Shown piece after piece: positions 1-8,872 of a stretch of 64,000 nt of DNA. Location: assembly GCA_014055465.1 (NCBI GenBank), contig WIAF01000009.1, positions 1-64,000 of the forward strand. Reading direction: 5' to 3'. Numbering within the stretch: position 1 is the stretch's first letter; every line of letters starts with the position of its first letter. A program made the translations under genes and the position numbers. This DNA is from Nitrospira sp. CR1.1. GTDB lineage: Bacteria > Nitrospirota > Nitrospiria > Nitrospirales > Nitrospiraceae. The notes beneath the pieces are model-generated. The model worked only from the letters and a program-made list of their open reading frames with translations, had not been told where the DNA came from and did not search any database.

Positions 1-99
1 GAAGATGACTCCTGTCGAGGACTCCAACGTGGGGCTCATAGGTCTCCCTCCTGCTAGAGTGAATGGATCCCTGCATTCTAGAGGAGAGATAAACTGCGT

Positions 100-427
100 A
101 TGGTCTCGCTTCCGCTTATACTATGGCCCCGAATTCCTCGCCGACCGGTTCATCACCTGGTGTGCGGAACGGGCGATTCAGCTCTGGCACATTCAACCGG
201 GCAAACCGGATCAGAATGCCTTGATCGAGCGCTATAACCGGACGTATCGAACCGAAGTCCTCAATGCGTATGTGTTTGAGTCGTTGGATCAGGTGCGAGA
301 GATCAGTGCCGAATGGTTGCAGAGTTATAACGAAGAGCGGCCTCATGACGCGTTGGCAGGCCTACCGCCCGCCACGTATCGGGCCCAATTGGAGGCCAGA
401 AGTTCTCCCATGACACTGTCTCCTTGA
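100..427 (+). pseudogene. IS3-family transposase OrfB, C-terminal fragment
   Basis: This is the last third of an IS3-type DDE transposase. It runs from the second catalytic block (seen as YYGPEFLADRF) through PGKPDQNALIERYNRTYR, which holds the catalytic Glu, to the usual YNEERPHDALAGLPP ending. The N-terminal integrase half is absent, and the first 30 or so codons of the open frame do not resemble a transposase. The second block is normally DNGPEF; here the Asp is replaced by Tyr, so the fragment would be inactive even if expressed. It belongs to a different IS from the truncated copy on the other strand just downstream. The family call is firm; the left boundary is approximate. Confidence 0.8.
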
Positions 428-442
428 CGGGGGAGCTTACGG

Positions 443-1051
443 CTACTCAAGATGGGGGGACGTCGAATCTTCCAAGGCGCGCGATTGGAATTCCGTTCCA
501 TGATCGACGGTGATGGAGCGAGGCCCCTGGCCCTCCCCGAGGACGCGATCAAGCACCTGGCTAACCGTCTCTCCCGTCATTCGGAATCTCGCCTCTAGCA
601 CCGGACTGCAGCGACTCCAGTTATCCACCACCGTCAAGATTCGAAATGGCCGCCCGTCGGCCAGGGTATCATGGACAAAATCCATGCTCCAGCGCTCGGT
701 CGGCCCGGTTGGACTCGGGGCCGGCCCACGATGCAGGGCGATGTGTTTTCGGCGCCGCACCCGCATGCGCAGCTGTAACCCATCCAGGCGATACAATCGT
801 CGGACGCGCTTCCGATTGATCAGCCAGCCCTCACGCCGCAGCAACACCCAGATCCGCTGATAGCCGAATCGCGGTCGGGCATGGGCCAGATCCCGAATGC
901 GGAGCCGGAGGGCCGATTGATCCTTGGCGCGACTGGTTCGATACCACGAGGCCCGCCCGAACTGCGCCAACCGACAGGCCCGCGCACAACTCACCTGAAA
1001 CGTCCCGTGAAACCACTGGGCCAGTTCCCGGCGGCGAGCGGGCCTCAGACT
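443..1051 (-). pseudogene. IS3-family transposase OrfB, 3'-truncated
   Basis: This is the N-terminal two thirds of an IS3-family (probably IS407-group) OrfB. It carries the HTH-like start (SCARACRLAQFGRASWYR), the RPRFGYQRIWVLLRREGW block, the first catalytic Asp in WSMDFVHD and the second in TVDHGTEFQSRALED. Homology stops straight after that, and the frame reads a few unrelated codons to a stop, so the catalytic Glu and C-terminus are missing. The frame has no good start of its own. It joins the upstream OrfA by a -1 shift on an A7 run at 1051-1057, as expected for IS3 elements. It is therefore a dead, truncated insertion sequence. Confidence 0.85.
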
Positions 1052-1311
1052 TTTTTTCGCAGGGCCTCCGAGAGCATATGCTTGTCGAGCGAGAGATCCG
1101 CCACCAGTCGTTTGAGTCGGGCGTTCTCCTCTTCCACCTGGCGCAGCCGACGGAGTTCGCTCACGCCGAGGTGCGCGTACTTCTATTTCCAGGCGTAGAA
1201 GGTTTGCTCGGCAACGCCCAGTTGCCGACAGACATCCCCGATGGGGGTGCCACTCTCGGCTTGCCGGAGGGCATACACGATCTGTTCTTCGGAGAATTTC
1301 GACCGCTTCAT
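1045..1311 (-). pseudogene. IS3-family OrfA with internal amber stop
   Basis: OrfA of the same truncated element begins MKRSKFSEEQIVYALRQAE, a typical IS3 HTH protein, continues through GDVCRQLGVAEQTFYAWK, and ends with a leucine-zipper-like segment (LRRLRQVEEENARLKRLV). The full protein would be 88 residues. An in-frame TAG at 1183-1185 replaces codon 43, most simply a CAG-to-TAG change. The conserved A7 slippery run lies just before the OrfA stop, where -1 frameshifting would make the OrfAB transposase. With both the amber codon and the truncated OrfB, this copy cannot transpose itself. Confidence 0.85.
1051..1057 (-). promoter_or_regulatory. A7 slippery site for -1 frameshift (IS3 OrfA/OrfB)
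   Basis: On the minus strand the frame reads CGA AAA AAA GTC TGA. Slipping back one base gives AGT CTG AGG, the exact OrfB frame. This A7 heptamer is the usual programmed frameshift signal in IS3 elements. It is non-functional in practice because both frames are damaged. Confidence 0.75.
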
Positions 1312-1789
1312 CGATCCACTCCTTTCGTCGAGGACCGCCGAAGCCGCCATTCTACTCTCGTGTTAGATTGCCGTCGTTTTCTGGGGAGACGTCAAAAGTA
1401 CACGTTGCAATTTCTTGAGAAAGACATGGTAGGTGCCTCGAGAGAGGTGATGAGCTTTTTTGAGCAGTGCTACATCGGTGGTCGGCACCATCAACAGACG
1501 CAAGACATTGCGAACATCCTCCTTTTGTTATAAACACGCATACTTCGAGAGTAAAACACGCTGTTCGCGGAATTCGACAAGCTGAAGGCTGCGGCTCGCA
1601 TCATGGTCGCTGCACAGATGACTGATTCCCGGTCTTCCATATGGGCTTTCTCGCGTTCAATTCATCACATGCGAGCTACGACGCCCCTACTATGCAATCC
1701 TTGCGCGCTCTCAGATACTCCGCGACCGAAGCAGCAGCAGATCAATTCTTATTGGAATCACAGATAGACGGAGAGAGAGGAATGGCCCG
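1312..1789. other. Region without a recognisable gene
   Basis: This stretch lies between the IS3 remnant and the next small frame. On the minus strand, 1363-1527 is a 54-codon open stretch with an internal ATG at 1491, reading like the end of a broken protein (VRNVLRLLMVPTTDVALLKK). I cannot assign it. It may be host sequence cut by the insertion sequence. Nothing else was recognised. Confidence 0.4.
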
Positions 1790-2023
1790 ATGTTAGATCT
1801 GACCAAGAACCAGGCCGTCATTGAGGCATTGGAGTCAGCCGGCTATCAAGAGATCAGACTGAACGTCGTCCCCAAACGCTTTCTGTTTAGCGATGGCCGG
1901 TCCGAAACAGAACCAGCATGCCCAATGGAGCTGACCCCTCACGTGTTTGACATGTTCGTCGCAGGGCGATATCGTGAGGCATGTTCGCTCGTCTATTCAC
2001 CACCGTGTCGCTCGTTACCCTAG
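1790..2023 (+). CDS. Small hypothetical protein
   Basis: A 77-residue frame starts at an ATG preceded by a purine-rich GGAGAGAGAGG stretch. Another ATG nine bases upstream hits a stop at once. The first 60 residues look like a soluble alpha/beta protein (LDLTKNQAVIEALESAGYQ); the tail (YSPPCRSLP) looks out of frame. No family was recognised. It may be a truncated remnant, given the IS debris upstream. Confidence 0.35.
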   Translation: MLDLTKNQAVIEALESAGYQEIRLNVVPKRFLFSDGRSETEPACPMELTPHVFDMFVAGRYREACSLVYSPPCRSLP

Positions 2024-2173
2024 CCGTCTTGTTCAAGCGTCTCGTGACTCGTAAACCTCCGTCACGCCCGTACCGCAAGGCTGAATCGAAGTGGCCCAAC
2101 CGAAGCTACCGCGAACCTTCCTGAATTCTGCCGCGGCATCTGCAAAAAATCTTTTTTGCGACTGTCCTGTCCA

Positions 2174-2665
2174 CTACCCCTGCAAACGACTCCAGAGCTT
2201 CTCGAGCGTTTTCACAAACGTTTTGCATTCGTGGTCGCTGAGGTCAGAGAACAGTTCCGCCACCTGTTCTTTGTACTCCGTGCAGCGCGGAGAGAGCTCG
2301 GTCATGACTTTGTCGGAGAGTTCGATCACGGTGGCCCGGCGATCTGTCGGATGCCGTCGCCGCACGACCAATCCGTCGTTCTCGAGCGAATCAACCAGCG
2401 CGGTGACGTTGGTCGCCGTCACGCCCAGTTCCTTCTTGAGGTCGCTCATGATTCTCGGTCCGCGCTCATGAATTGAACTCAGAATACGCAACCGCTGAGG
2501 CGACAACCCTTTTTCCACTAACAGCGATTCCGACCACCGTTGATAGGCCGGGGCGAAGCTCCACAGCAGTTCAACCAGCCGGTGCCGCGGCAACGTCGAG
2601 ATGCAGGGAGAGACGGATAACCTCTCCTTGGCTTTGATTCGGGGGGCAACCTTCATACGTTTCAT
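2174..2665 (-). CDS. MarR-family transcriptional regulator
   Basis: This is a winged-helix repressor of the MarR family, about 163 residues from the chosen start. The HTH is visible in MSDLKKELGVTATNVTALVDSLE and the wing in GLVVRRRHPTDRRATVIELS, with the typical DRR motif. Flanking helices would form the dimer interface. It is transcribed away from the RND adaptor-pump pair across an AT-rich spacer, the classic arrangement for a repressor of a divergent efflux operon and of itself. The start is uncertain: ATG codons at 2707, 2665 and 2656 are all in frame and none has a clear ribosome-binding site. The effector is unknown, probably a phenolic or other pump substrate. Confidence 0.9.
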   Translation of the reverse strand: MKRMKVAPRIKAKERLSVSPCISTLPRHRLVELLWSFAPAYQRWSESLLVEKGLSPQRLRILSSIHERGPRIMSDLKKELGVTATNVTALVDSLENDGLVVRRRHPTDRRATVIELSDKVMTELSPRCTEYKEQVAELFSDLSDHECKTFVKTLEKLWSRLQG

Positions 2666-2707
2666 CGTGCGGACACGGTACTTCAAAACGCGACAACATT
2701 CAATCAT

Positions 2708-2760
2708 AAATTATTCATAGATACATCATTCATATATTGACTATTCTTCACAGCATGCCG
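2708..2760. promoter_or_regulatory. Candidate divergent promoter/operator region
   Basis: This AT-rich spacer lies between marR and the efflux operon in otherwise GC-rich DNA. It contains the direct repeat ATTCATA at 2713-2719 and 2728-2734, spaced by 15 bases, which would sit on nearly the same helix face as a weak operator. The assignment as the MarR target is inferred from position only. Confidence 0.4.
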
Positions 2761-2847
2761 GATACTGCAGACAGGACTGATAACGAACCGTCGATGCCAT
2801 GTGGATCTGACGCCCTCGTTCACGACCACTCTTCCAACAGGTACATT

Positions 2848-4011
2848 ATGCGCAATGTCCGACATATCTCATGGCTGCTGGCAGTGCTGCTGACGGCAGC
2901 CGCTTGCAACAACGAACAGGCCAGCAGCGGCGGGCAAATGCCTCCCCCCGAGGTCGGGGTCGCGAGAGTGATCTCGAAACCGGTGCAACAATGGGACGAA
3001 TACACGGGCCGCATCAGCGCGATCGACACGGTCGAGTTACGCCCACGCGCCAGCGGCTATGTGGACCGGGTCGCTTATAAGGAAGGCCAGGATGTGAAAC
3101 AGGGCGAGTTGATGTTCCTGATCGACCCTCGTCCCTACCGCGCCGCATTGGAAAATGCCCAGGCGCAACTGGCACGCGCGCGCGTGGCGCAGCAGTTGGA
3201 GACCATCCGCAACAAGCGCGCCCAGGCCTTGATCAATGACAACGCGATCTCGCATGAAGAACTCGACTTGCGGCGCGCCGCGCAGGCGCAAAGCGCGGCG
3301 GATGTGCATGCCGCCGAGGCCGCAGTGGCCACCGCGAAGCTCAACCTCTCCTTCACCGAGGTCCGCGCTCCGGTTTCAGGACGGGCAAGCCGGGCCCTGG
3401 TGACGGTCGGCAATTTGGCCACCGCCGACGACACCCTACTGACGACGGTGGTGTCGCAAGACCCGATGTATGTCTATTTTGATGCCGACGAAAACAGCTA
3501 CCTGCGCTATAAGGAACAGGAGCGCAAAAACGAGCGCAGCGCGCAGGACAATGCCGTCCACGTCGGCCTCGCCAACGAAACCGGCTATCCGCATACTGGA
3601 AGAGTCGACTTTCTCGACACGCAGGTCAATCCGACCCTCGGAACCGTGCGCGCTCGCGCCGTGCTCCCCAATCCAGACCGCATTTTAACCCCCGGTCTCT
3701 TCGCGCGCGTGCAGTTCGTCAGCGGCCAGAAGGCCGAAGCTCTTTTGATCGACGACAAGGCCATTCTCACCGATCAGGACCGCAAATATGTCTATGCGGT
3801 CGATGAGGAAGAAAAGGCGCAACGCAAAGATGTCGTGCTGGGCGGCATGGTCGGCGGATTGCGCGTCGTGCAATCAGGCCTCACGCCGGATGACAGGATT
3901 GTCGTGGTCGGTCTGCAGAAAGTCTTTTACCCAGGCATGCCGGTCGCCCCCGCAGAGGTTCCGATGGGCAAACCATCGGCGCCACCCGCCACAGCCATGG
4001 CCGGGCAATAG
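2848..4011 (+). CDS. RND efflux periplasmic adaptor (MexA/AcrA type)
   Basis: This is the membrane-fusion protein linking the inner-membrane pump to an outer-membrane channel, about 387 residues from the chosen start. That start at 2848 gives a lipoprotein signal (MRNVRHISWLLAVLL then TAAAC); the longer frame from 2737 adds a non-signal-like leader. Visible are the first half-motif of the lipoyl domain (VELRPRASGYVDRVAYKEGQDVKQGE), an alpha hairpin rich in Ala and Gln (about residues 95-165), the second lipoyl half (LNLSFTEVRAPVSGRAS) and the beta-barrel and membrane-proximal domains. The pump gene follows after 11 bases, so the two are an operon. No outer-membrane factor is next to it; the NodT-type protein at 13.3 kb may serve. 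Confidence 0.93.
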   Translation: MRNVRHISWLLAVLLTAAACNNEQASSGGQMPPPEVGVARVISKPVQQWDEYTGRISAIDTVELRPRASGYVDRVAYKEGQDVKQGELMFLIDPRPYRAALENAQAQLARARVAQQLETIRNKRAQALINDNAISHEELDLRRAAQAQSAADVHAAEAAVATAKLNLSFTEVRAPVSGRASRALVTVGNLATADDTLLTTVVSQDPMYVYFDADENSYLRYKEQERKNERSAQDNAVHVGLANETGYPHTGRVDFLDTQVNPTLGTVRARAVLPNPDRILTPGLFARVQFVSGQKAEALLIDDKAILTDQDRKYVYAVDEEEKAQRKDVVLGGMVGGLRVVQSGLTPDDRIVVVGLQKVFYPGMPVAPAEVPMGKPSAPPATAMAGQ

Positions 4012-4022
4012 GGAGGCCGGCC

Positions 4023-7000
4023 GTGGATTTTTCCAAGTTTTTCATCGATCGGCCGATCTTCGCCGCCGTGCTGTCGATCGTCATCTTCGCCGCCGGCTTG
4101 ATCGCCATTCCTATTCTTCCGATCAGCGAGTACCCGGAAGTCGTCCCCCCCGCGGTCATCGTGCGCGCCATCTATCCTGGCGCCAACCCCAAGGTGATCG
4201 CCGAAACCGTCTCGACACCGCTGGAAGAACAGATCAACGGTGTCGAGAACATGATGTACATGAAGTCGGTCGCCGGGTCCGACGGCGTGTTGCAGATGAC
4301 CATCACCTTCCGTCCTGGTACCGACCCGGATGCCGCCCAGGTCCAGGTGCAAAACCGCGTGAGCCAGGCCTTGTCACGGCTGCCGTCGGAAGTGGTCAGT
4401 CTGGGCGTGACGACGCAGAAACAGTCGCCGACCTTTCTGGTGATGGTCCAGCTCCTATCACCAGACGGGAAATACGATGCGCTCTACCTGCGCAACTACG
4501 CCAACATCAAAATCAAGGACGAACTGGCTCGCTTGCCCGGTGTCGGCCAGGTGCAGATTTTCGGCAGCGGCGATTATGCGATGCGTATCTGGCTCAACCC
4601 GGACAAGATCGCGTCGCGCGGGATGACCGCCGGGGACGCCGTCGCCGCCGTGCGGGAGCAAAACATCCAGGTCTCGGCCGGGCAACTAGGCGCGGAACCC
4701 ATCGCGAAAGATACCGACTTTCTCATCTCCATCAATGCCCAGGGCCGCCTGCGCACCGCTCAGGAGTTCGGCAATGTCGTGCTGAAAATCGGGACCGGCG
4801 GCGAGGTCGTCCGTTTGTCCGACGTGGCGCGCATCGAACTCGGCGCCAATGACTATACGTTGCGCGGGCAGCTGGACAATCAGGATGCTCCGCCCATCGG
4901 CATCTTCCAAGCGCCCGGCGCCAACGCGCTGACCGTCCGCGATGCCGTGATCGCCAAAATGGAAGAACTCAAAACACGCTTCCCTCCCGGTCTCACCTAC
5001 CGCTCGGACTACGACACCACGGTGTTCGTACGTGATTCGATTCAGGCAGTGGTGCAGACGCTGATGGAAGCGATCCTGCTCGTCGTGCTCGTCGTGATCC
5101 TATTCCTGCAGACCTGGCGCGCCTCGATCATTCCGTTGATCGCCGTTCCGGTGTCGGTGGTCGGCACATTTGCTGCGCTGTACCTCTTCGGATTTTCGAT
5201 CAATACGCTCACCCTCTTCGGCCTCGTGCTGGCGATCGGCATCGTGGTGGATGATGCGATCGTGGTAGTGGAAAATGTGGAGCGCAACATTGAAGAAGGC
5301 CGCACGCCACTCCAGGCCGCACACCAGGCCATGCAGGAAGTCTCGGGCCCCATCGTCGCCATTGCGCTCGTCTTGTGCGCCGTGTTCGTGCCGATGGCCT
5401 TTCTGAGCGGCGTCACCGGCCAGTTCTACAAGCAGTTCGCCGTGACGATCGCCATCTCGACGGTTATTTCGGCGATCAATTCACTGACGCTTTCGCCGGC
5501 GTTGGCGGCAAAACTGCTCAAGAGCCACGGGACGCCGAAGGACGCGCTTTCGCGCTTGATCGAGCGGCTGTTCGGCTGGGTCTTCCGGCCGTTCAACCGC
5601 TTCTTCAAGGCGAGTTCCGACAGGTATCAGGGCACCGTCTCGCGCACGTTGACACATCGCGGCTCTGTCTTTGCCGTGTATGCCCTACTGTTGGTCGTTA
5701 CAGGCATGCTGTTCCAAGCGGTGCCGCGCGGCTTCATTCCCACCCAGGACAAGTTGTATCTGATGGCCGGGGTCAAGCTGCCGGAGGGCGCCTCACTCGA
5801 CCGCACGGATGCGGTCCTGCGTCAGGTCGTCGCGGTCAGTAAAACAGTGGACGGCGTCGCCCACGCTGTCGCCATGACAGGGCTGAATCCCTTGCAGTTT
5901 ACCAATACGCCGAACTACGGCCTCGCCTTCCTCATCCTGAAGCCGTTCGACGAGCGCCATCGCAGCGCCAAGGACATCAGCGAGGAGATGAATCACAAGA
6001 TCTCCGCTATTAAGGAAGGCATCACGTTCGTGTTGATGCCGCCGCCGATTCTCGGACTGGGCAACGGCGCGGGGTATGGACTCTTCGTGGAAGACCGGGC
6101 GGGATTGGGTTTCGGGGCGTTACAAAATGCCGTCGGTGCCCTGCAGGGAGCGGTCATGCAGACTCCCGGGATGGGCTACCCGATTTCCGGCTATCAGGCC
6201 AACGTGCCACAGCTCGATGCCGAGGTGGACCGCGTCAAGACCAAGACACAAGGCATTACGTTGACCGACCTCTTCGCCACGATGCAGATCTATCTCGGCT
6301 CAGCCTATGTGAACGACTTCAACCTGTTCGGCCGCACCTGGCGCGTCTATGCACAAGCCGACGGCGATTTTCGCGGGAAGGTCGAAGACATCGCCAATCT
6401 CAAAACGCGCAATGACCGCGGCGAAATGGTCCCGATCGGCTCAATGGTGAAATTCAGTCAAACGTACGGACCCGATCCTGTGCTGCGCTACAACGGGTAT
6501 CCTGCCGCCGATTTCATGGGAGAGGCCGATCCGACCAAGTTCTCGTCGGCACAGGCAATGGACACGATTCGCGACATCGCCGGAAAGGTGCTGCCGAACG
6601 GGATGACCATCGAATGGACCGATTTGAGCTTTCAGGAAGCGTCGCAAGGACGAGCGGCCCTGCTGGTATTCCCCGTGGCCATCTTATTAGCGTTCCTCGT
6701 CCTCGCTGCCCTGTATGAGTCCTGGACGCTGCCGCTGGCGGTGATCCTGATCGTGCCGATGTGCATGCTCTGCGCGCTCGCCGGCGTCAAACTCACCGGC
6801 GGTGACAACAATACCTTCGTGCAGGTCGGGCTGGTGGTGCTGATGGGATTGGCGTGCAAGAACGCCATCTTGATCGTCGAATTTGCGCGCGAGCTGGAAC
6901 TGCAGGGGAAGGGCATCGTCGAGGCGGCGCTCGAAGCCTGCCGGCTGCGTTTGCGCCCGATCGTGATGACCTCGGTCGCCTTCATCGCGGGCACGGTTCC

Positions 7001-7220
7001 ACTCGTGCTCTCTCACGGCGCCGGCGCGGAGGTACGCTCCGCCACCGGTATCACCGTCTTCGCCGGCATGATCGGCGTGACCCTGTTCGGCCTATTTCTC
7101 ACTCCGGTGTTTTATGTCGGCCTGCGCATGCTCTCGGGACGCCAGCTGATCAGGCACGATGAACCCACGACGCGCGACGTTCCGGAACAGGCGTACAGCC
7201 CTGCCAAGACTCCTCGTTGA
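4023..7220 (+). CDS. RND efflux pump, HAE1 (AcrB/MexB) family
   Basis: This is the inner-membrane proton-driven drug exporter, 1065 residues, the full length for the family. It starts at GTG after a GGGAGG ribosome-binding site. The N-terminus MDFSKFFIDRPIFAAVLS is the usual first helix. Two large periplasmic porter domains alternate with twelve membrane helices. The proton-relay residues are intact: adjacent Asp410 and Asp411 in helix 4 (GIVVDDAIVVVENVERN) and Lys946 in helix 10 (GLACKNAILIVEFA). With its adaptor directly upstream and a divergent MarR regulator, it should form an inducible tripartite efflux pump for hydrophobic compounds. The substrate cannot be read from sequence. Confidence 0.95.
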   Translation: MDFSKFFIDRPIFAAVLSIVIFAAGLIAIPILPISEYPEVVPPAVIVRAIYPGANPKVIAETVSTPLEEQINGVENMMYMKSVAGSDGVLQMTITFRPGTDPDAAQVQVQNRVSQALSRLPSEVVSLGVTTQKQSPTFLVMVQLLSPDGKYDALYLRNYANIKIKDELARLPGVGQVQIFGSGDYAMRIWLNPDKIASRGMTAGDAVAAVREQNIQVSAGQLGAEPIAKDTDFLISINAQGRLRTAQEFGNVVLKIGTGGEVVRLSDVARIELGANDYTLRGQLDNQDAPPIGIFQAPGANALTVRDAVIAKMEELKTRFPPGLTYRSDYDTTVFVRDSIQAVVQTLMEAILLVVLVVILFLQTWRASIIPLIAVPVSVVGTFAALYLFGFSINTLTLFGLVLAIGIVVDDAIVVVENVERNIEEGRTPLQAAHQAMQEVSGPIVAIALVLCAVFVPMAFLSGVTGQFYKQFAVTIAISTVISAINSLTLSPALAAKLLKSHGTPKDALSRLIERLFGWVFRPFNRFFKASSDRYQGTVSRTLTHRGSVFAVYALLLVVTGMLFQAVPRGFIPTQDKLYLMAGVKLPEGASLDRTDAVLRQVVAVSKTVDGVAHAVAMTGLNPLQFTNTPNYGLAFLILKPFDERHRSAKDISEEMNHKISAIKEGITFVLMPPPILGLGNGAGYGLFVEDRAGLGFGALQNAVGALQGAVMQTPGMGYPISGYQANVPQLDAEVDRVKTKTQGITLTDLFATMQIYLGSAYVNDFNLFGRTWRVYAQADGDFRGKVEDIANLKTRNDRGEMVPIGSMVKFSQTYGPDPVLRYNGYPAADFMGEADPTKFSSAQAMDTIRDIAGKVLPNGMTIEWTDLSFQEASQGRAALLVFPVAILLAFLVLAALYESWTLPLAVILIVPMCMLCALAGVKLTGGDNNTFVQVGLVVLMGLACKNAILIVEFARELELQGKGIVEAALEACRLRLRPIVMTSVAFIAGTVPLVLSHGAGAEVRSATGITVFAGMIGVTLFGLFLTPVFYVGLRMLSGRQLIRHDEPTTRDVPEQAYSPAKTPR

Positions 7221-7234
7221 ATGCGGCGAGGAGT
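7209..7234 (+). terminator. Hairpin over the RND pump stop codon
   Basis: An eight-base perfect stem (ACTCCTCG with CGAGGAGT) and a 10-base loop spans the stop codon. It has only a weak T-rich tail. It could end the adaptor-pump transcript or protect its 3' end. Confidence 0.45.
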
Positions 7235-7395
7235 TGTCACAGATACCCTACCGACCTGCTCGTCGAAAATCGTCTCATCCATGTTCATGATCGAATCGTC
7301 TTCGTGACGTCGTGGGCGACAAACGTGCGGCCGAAACTCACGTGATCTGACAAAATGTGATACGTCCAACCTGGCTCGATCGAAACCACAGCGTG

Positions 7396-8256
7396 TCAAC
7401 GGCTTGCGGACACCCCTGCGACCAATGGCGCAACAGGCCTGCCTCTATCCCCCGTTCCCGCACTTGGCGTCGGCTCAAATCCATATTTGAGCAACAGCTT
7501 CTGGATGCGCGGGCTCACCATGAAATCGAGAAATTCTTCCGCCGCCGCAAACGACTCGGTCCGGCAGGTCCAGACCATCGCCTGGCCAAACAACACCGGC
7601 CTCTGCGCGCCGGCCAGGTGTTCATCAATGATGCGCACATGGCCGCTGTTGATGGCATCGACTCGATAGAGAATGCCCGCATCGGCCTCGCCGCGGACAA
7701 TGACGTTCACCACATCCTCGCTGTGCCTGGCATAGATTGGTCGGAACCCATTCTTATACGCCGGGTCGAGTTTCGTAAGCGCTCGAGCCGTGATATCTCC
7801 CAACCCCGAGGTCCTGGGATCGGCAAGTGCAATGCGAGTCGCGCGATTGGGCATGGCCTCGCGGAAGGACACCGGCGTGGCGAGTGAGGTCGCCGACATG
7901 ACCAGCACCAGCGAGGTTTGCCCGTAGATTCGCGGCCTGTCACCGATTGTCAGACCTTGTTTCTGTAATTTCGTAATCTCCTCAACCGCGGCAGGCAAGA
8001 ACACGTCGATTGCCGCACCCTGCTCGATCTCTCGACGAAGCGTCTGCGAAGGCCCATACACGACCTGCACGGCCGTGCCATATTCCCGCTCGAACAGCGG
8101 AACAATTTCCTGGAAAACCGGCTTGAGGCTATACGCAGCTCCGATCGTGAGCGGTTCCGCCTGCGCCGGTGCTTCATGCATGCCAAGAGTCGTGACCATG
8201 ACCAGGAGACACCACACGGCTCCGGGTTTCCTCATCATCTGCGTCAGCATACCCAT
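7396..8256 (-). CDS. modA: Molybdate-type ABC transporter substrate-binding protein (ModA-like)
   Basis: This periplasmic oxyanion-binding protein has 286 residues. It has a signal peptide (cleavage near APAQA-EP) followed by the ModA fold: AAYSLKPVFQEIVPLFEREYG, then GPSQTLRREIEQGAAIDVFLPAA, DPRTSGLGDITARAL and GEADAGILYRVDA. The family binds molybdate or tungstate. The start at 8256 has an AAGGA sequence nine bases upstream. No modB or modC gene adjoins it, so it either partners with a permease elsewhere or serves a different anion. It is convergent with the efflux operon to the left. The symbol reflects family resemblance only. Confidence 0.8.
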   Translation of the reverse strand: MGMLTQMMRKPGAVWCLLVMVTTLGMHEAPAQAEPLTIGAAYSLKPVFQEIVPLFEREYGTAVQVVYGPSQTLRREIEQGAAIDVFLPAAVEEITKLQKQGLTIGDRPRIYGQTSLVLVMSATSLATPVSFREAMPNRATRIALADPRTSGLGDITARALTKLDPAYKNGFRPIYARHSEDVVNVIVRGEADAGILYRVDAINSGHVRIIDEHLAGAQRPVLFGQAMVWTCRTESFAAAEEFLDFMVSPRIQKLLLKYGFEPTPSAGTGDRGRPVAPLVAGVSASR

Positions 8257-8872
8257 TACGCCATCCTTTCGTTAACCTTCAGCTGCATCCCGAGCAATGT
8301 CTGCGTCCATAGTAGCTGACTGGCTCTGCCCTGCGATGAGGAACGCACGCTCTGTCCCGCAGTATGCGCAAGATCAATGCCTATCACGTGATCCGGCGCG
8401 CCCTCTACATCCCGGGAGTCAATCATCATATTTCACGCAATGTTGCCCGATCCGCAGGCATCGTTCCGACACGCTCGCCCCGGTTAAACCGCGCACCTCC
8501 GCACGTTGCGCTCCGTGCGAATTCACACACACCAGATCAACTGGCTCACATCGCCGGCATCCTGCGCCAGCAGGATGCCGCGTGAAATTCTGCCCCTGCC
8601 TCGCTCCTTCCCCTATCGTTCCCTCTTCTCAGTCCCTGCGGATAATGCGTACTGAGACAACGGCATACCTTTTGCTCCATCACTCTTGAATTCACCGGAT
8701 CGTTGGGTCACAATCCGGCGCGCTGCGACTCACACCGTCTCACTCATACACGAGCGGCCATCCCAGCGGCGAACATGCGGACCCTTTCTGAAGTCGAAAT
8801 CTGACTGAGGCTCATGAGGGATCACGTGACGCACACGGCACAGCACTTCAGGACTTGTGGGGAGAGGCGCGT
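8257..8872. other. 616-base intergenic region upstream of second RND operon
   Basis: No convincing gene is present. The short frames have no recognisable protein character. The region should hold the promoter for the second efflux operon and the one for the ModA-like gene. The one clear structure is an 11-base perfect hairpin at 8555-8580, listed separately. Confidence 0.5.
8555..8580. repeat. Perfect 11-base inverted repeat with GCCA loop
   Basis: The arms are CGGCATCCTGC and GCAGGATGCCG around a four-base loop. There is no T run, so it is not an obvious intrinsic terminator. The arms contain the GCATCCTGC/GCAGGATGC sequence also found at the tips of the repeat at 57848-57972, but in the opposite relative order. 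It may be an operator, a structured leader or a repeat remnant. Confidence 0.6.

Noticed and set aside
3788-4852. A 354-codon open frame on the plus strand
   Set aside because: It is a shadow of the adaptor and pump genes: very Arg- and His-rich with no protein character, in DNA with clear RND motifs in another frame.
8297-8689. Plus-strand frame of 130 codons in the long leader
   Set aside because: Composition is Cys-, Ser- and Pro-rich without secondary-structure pattern, and a competing frame is equally long; no family signal.
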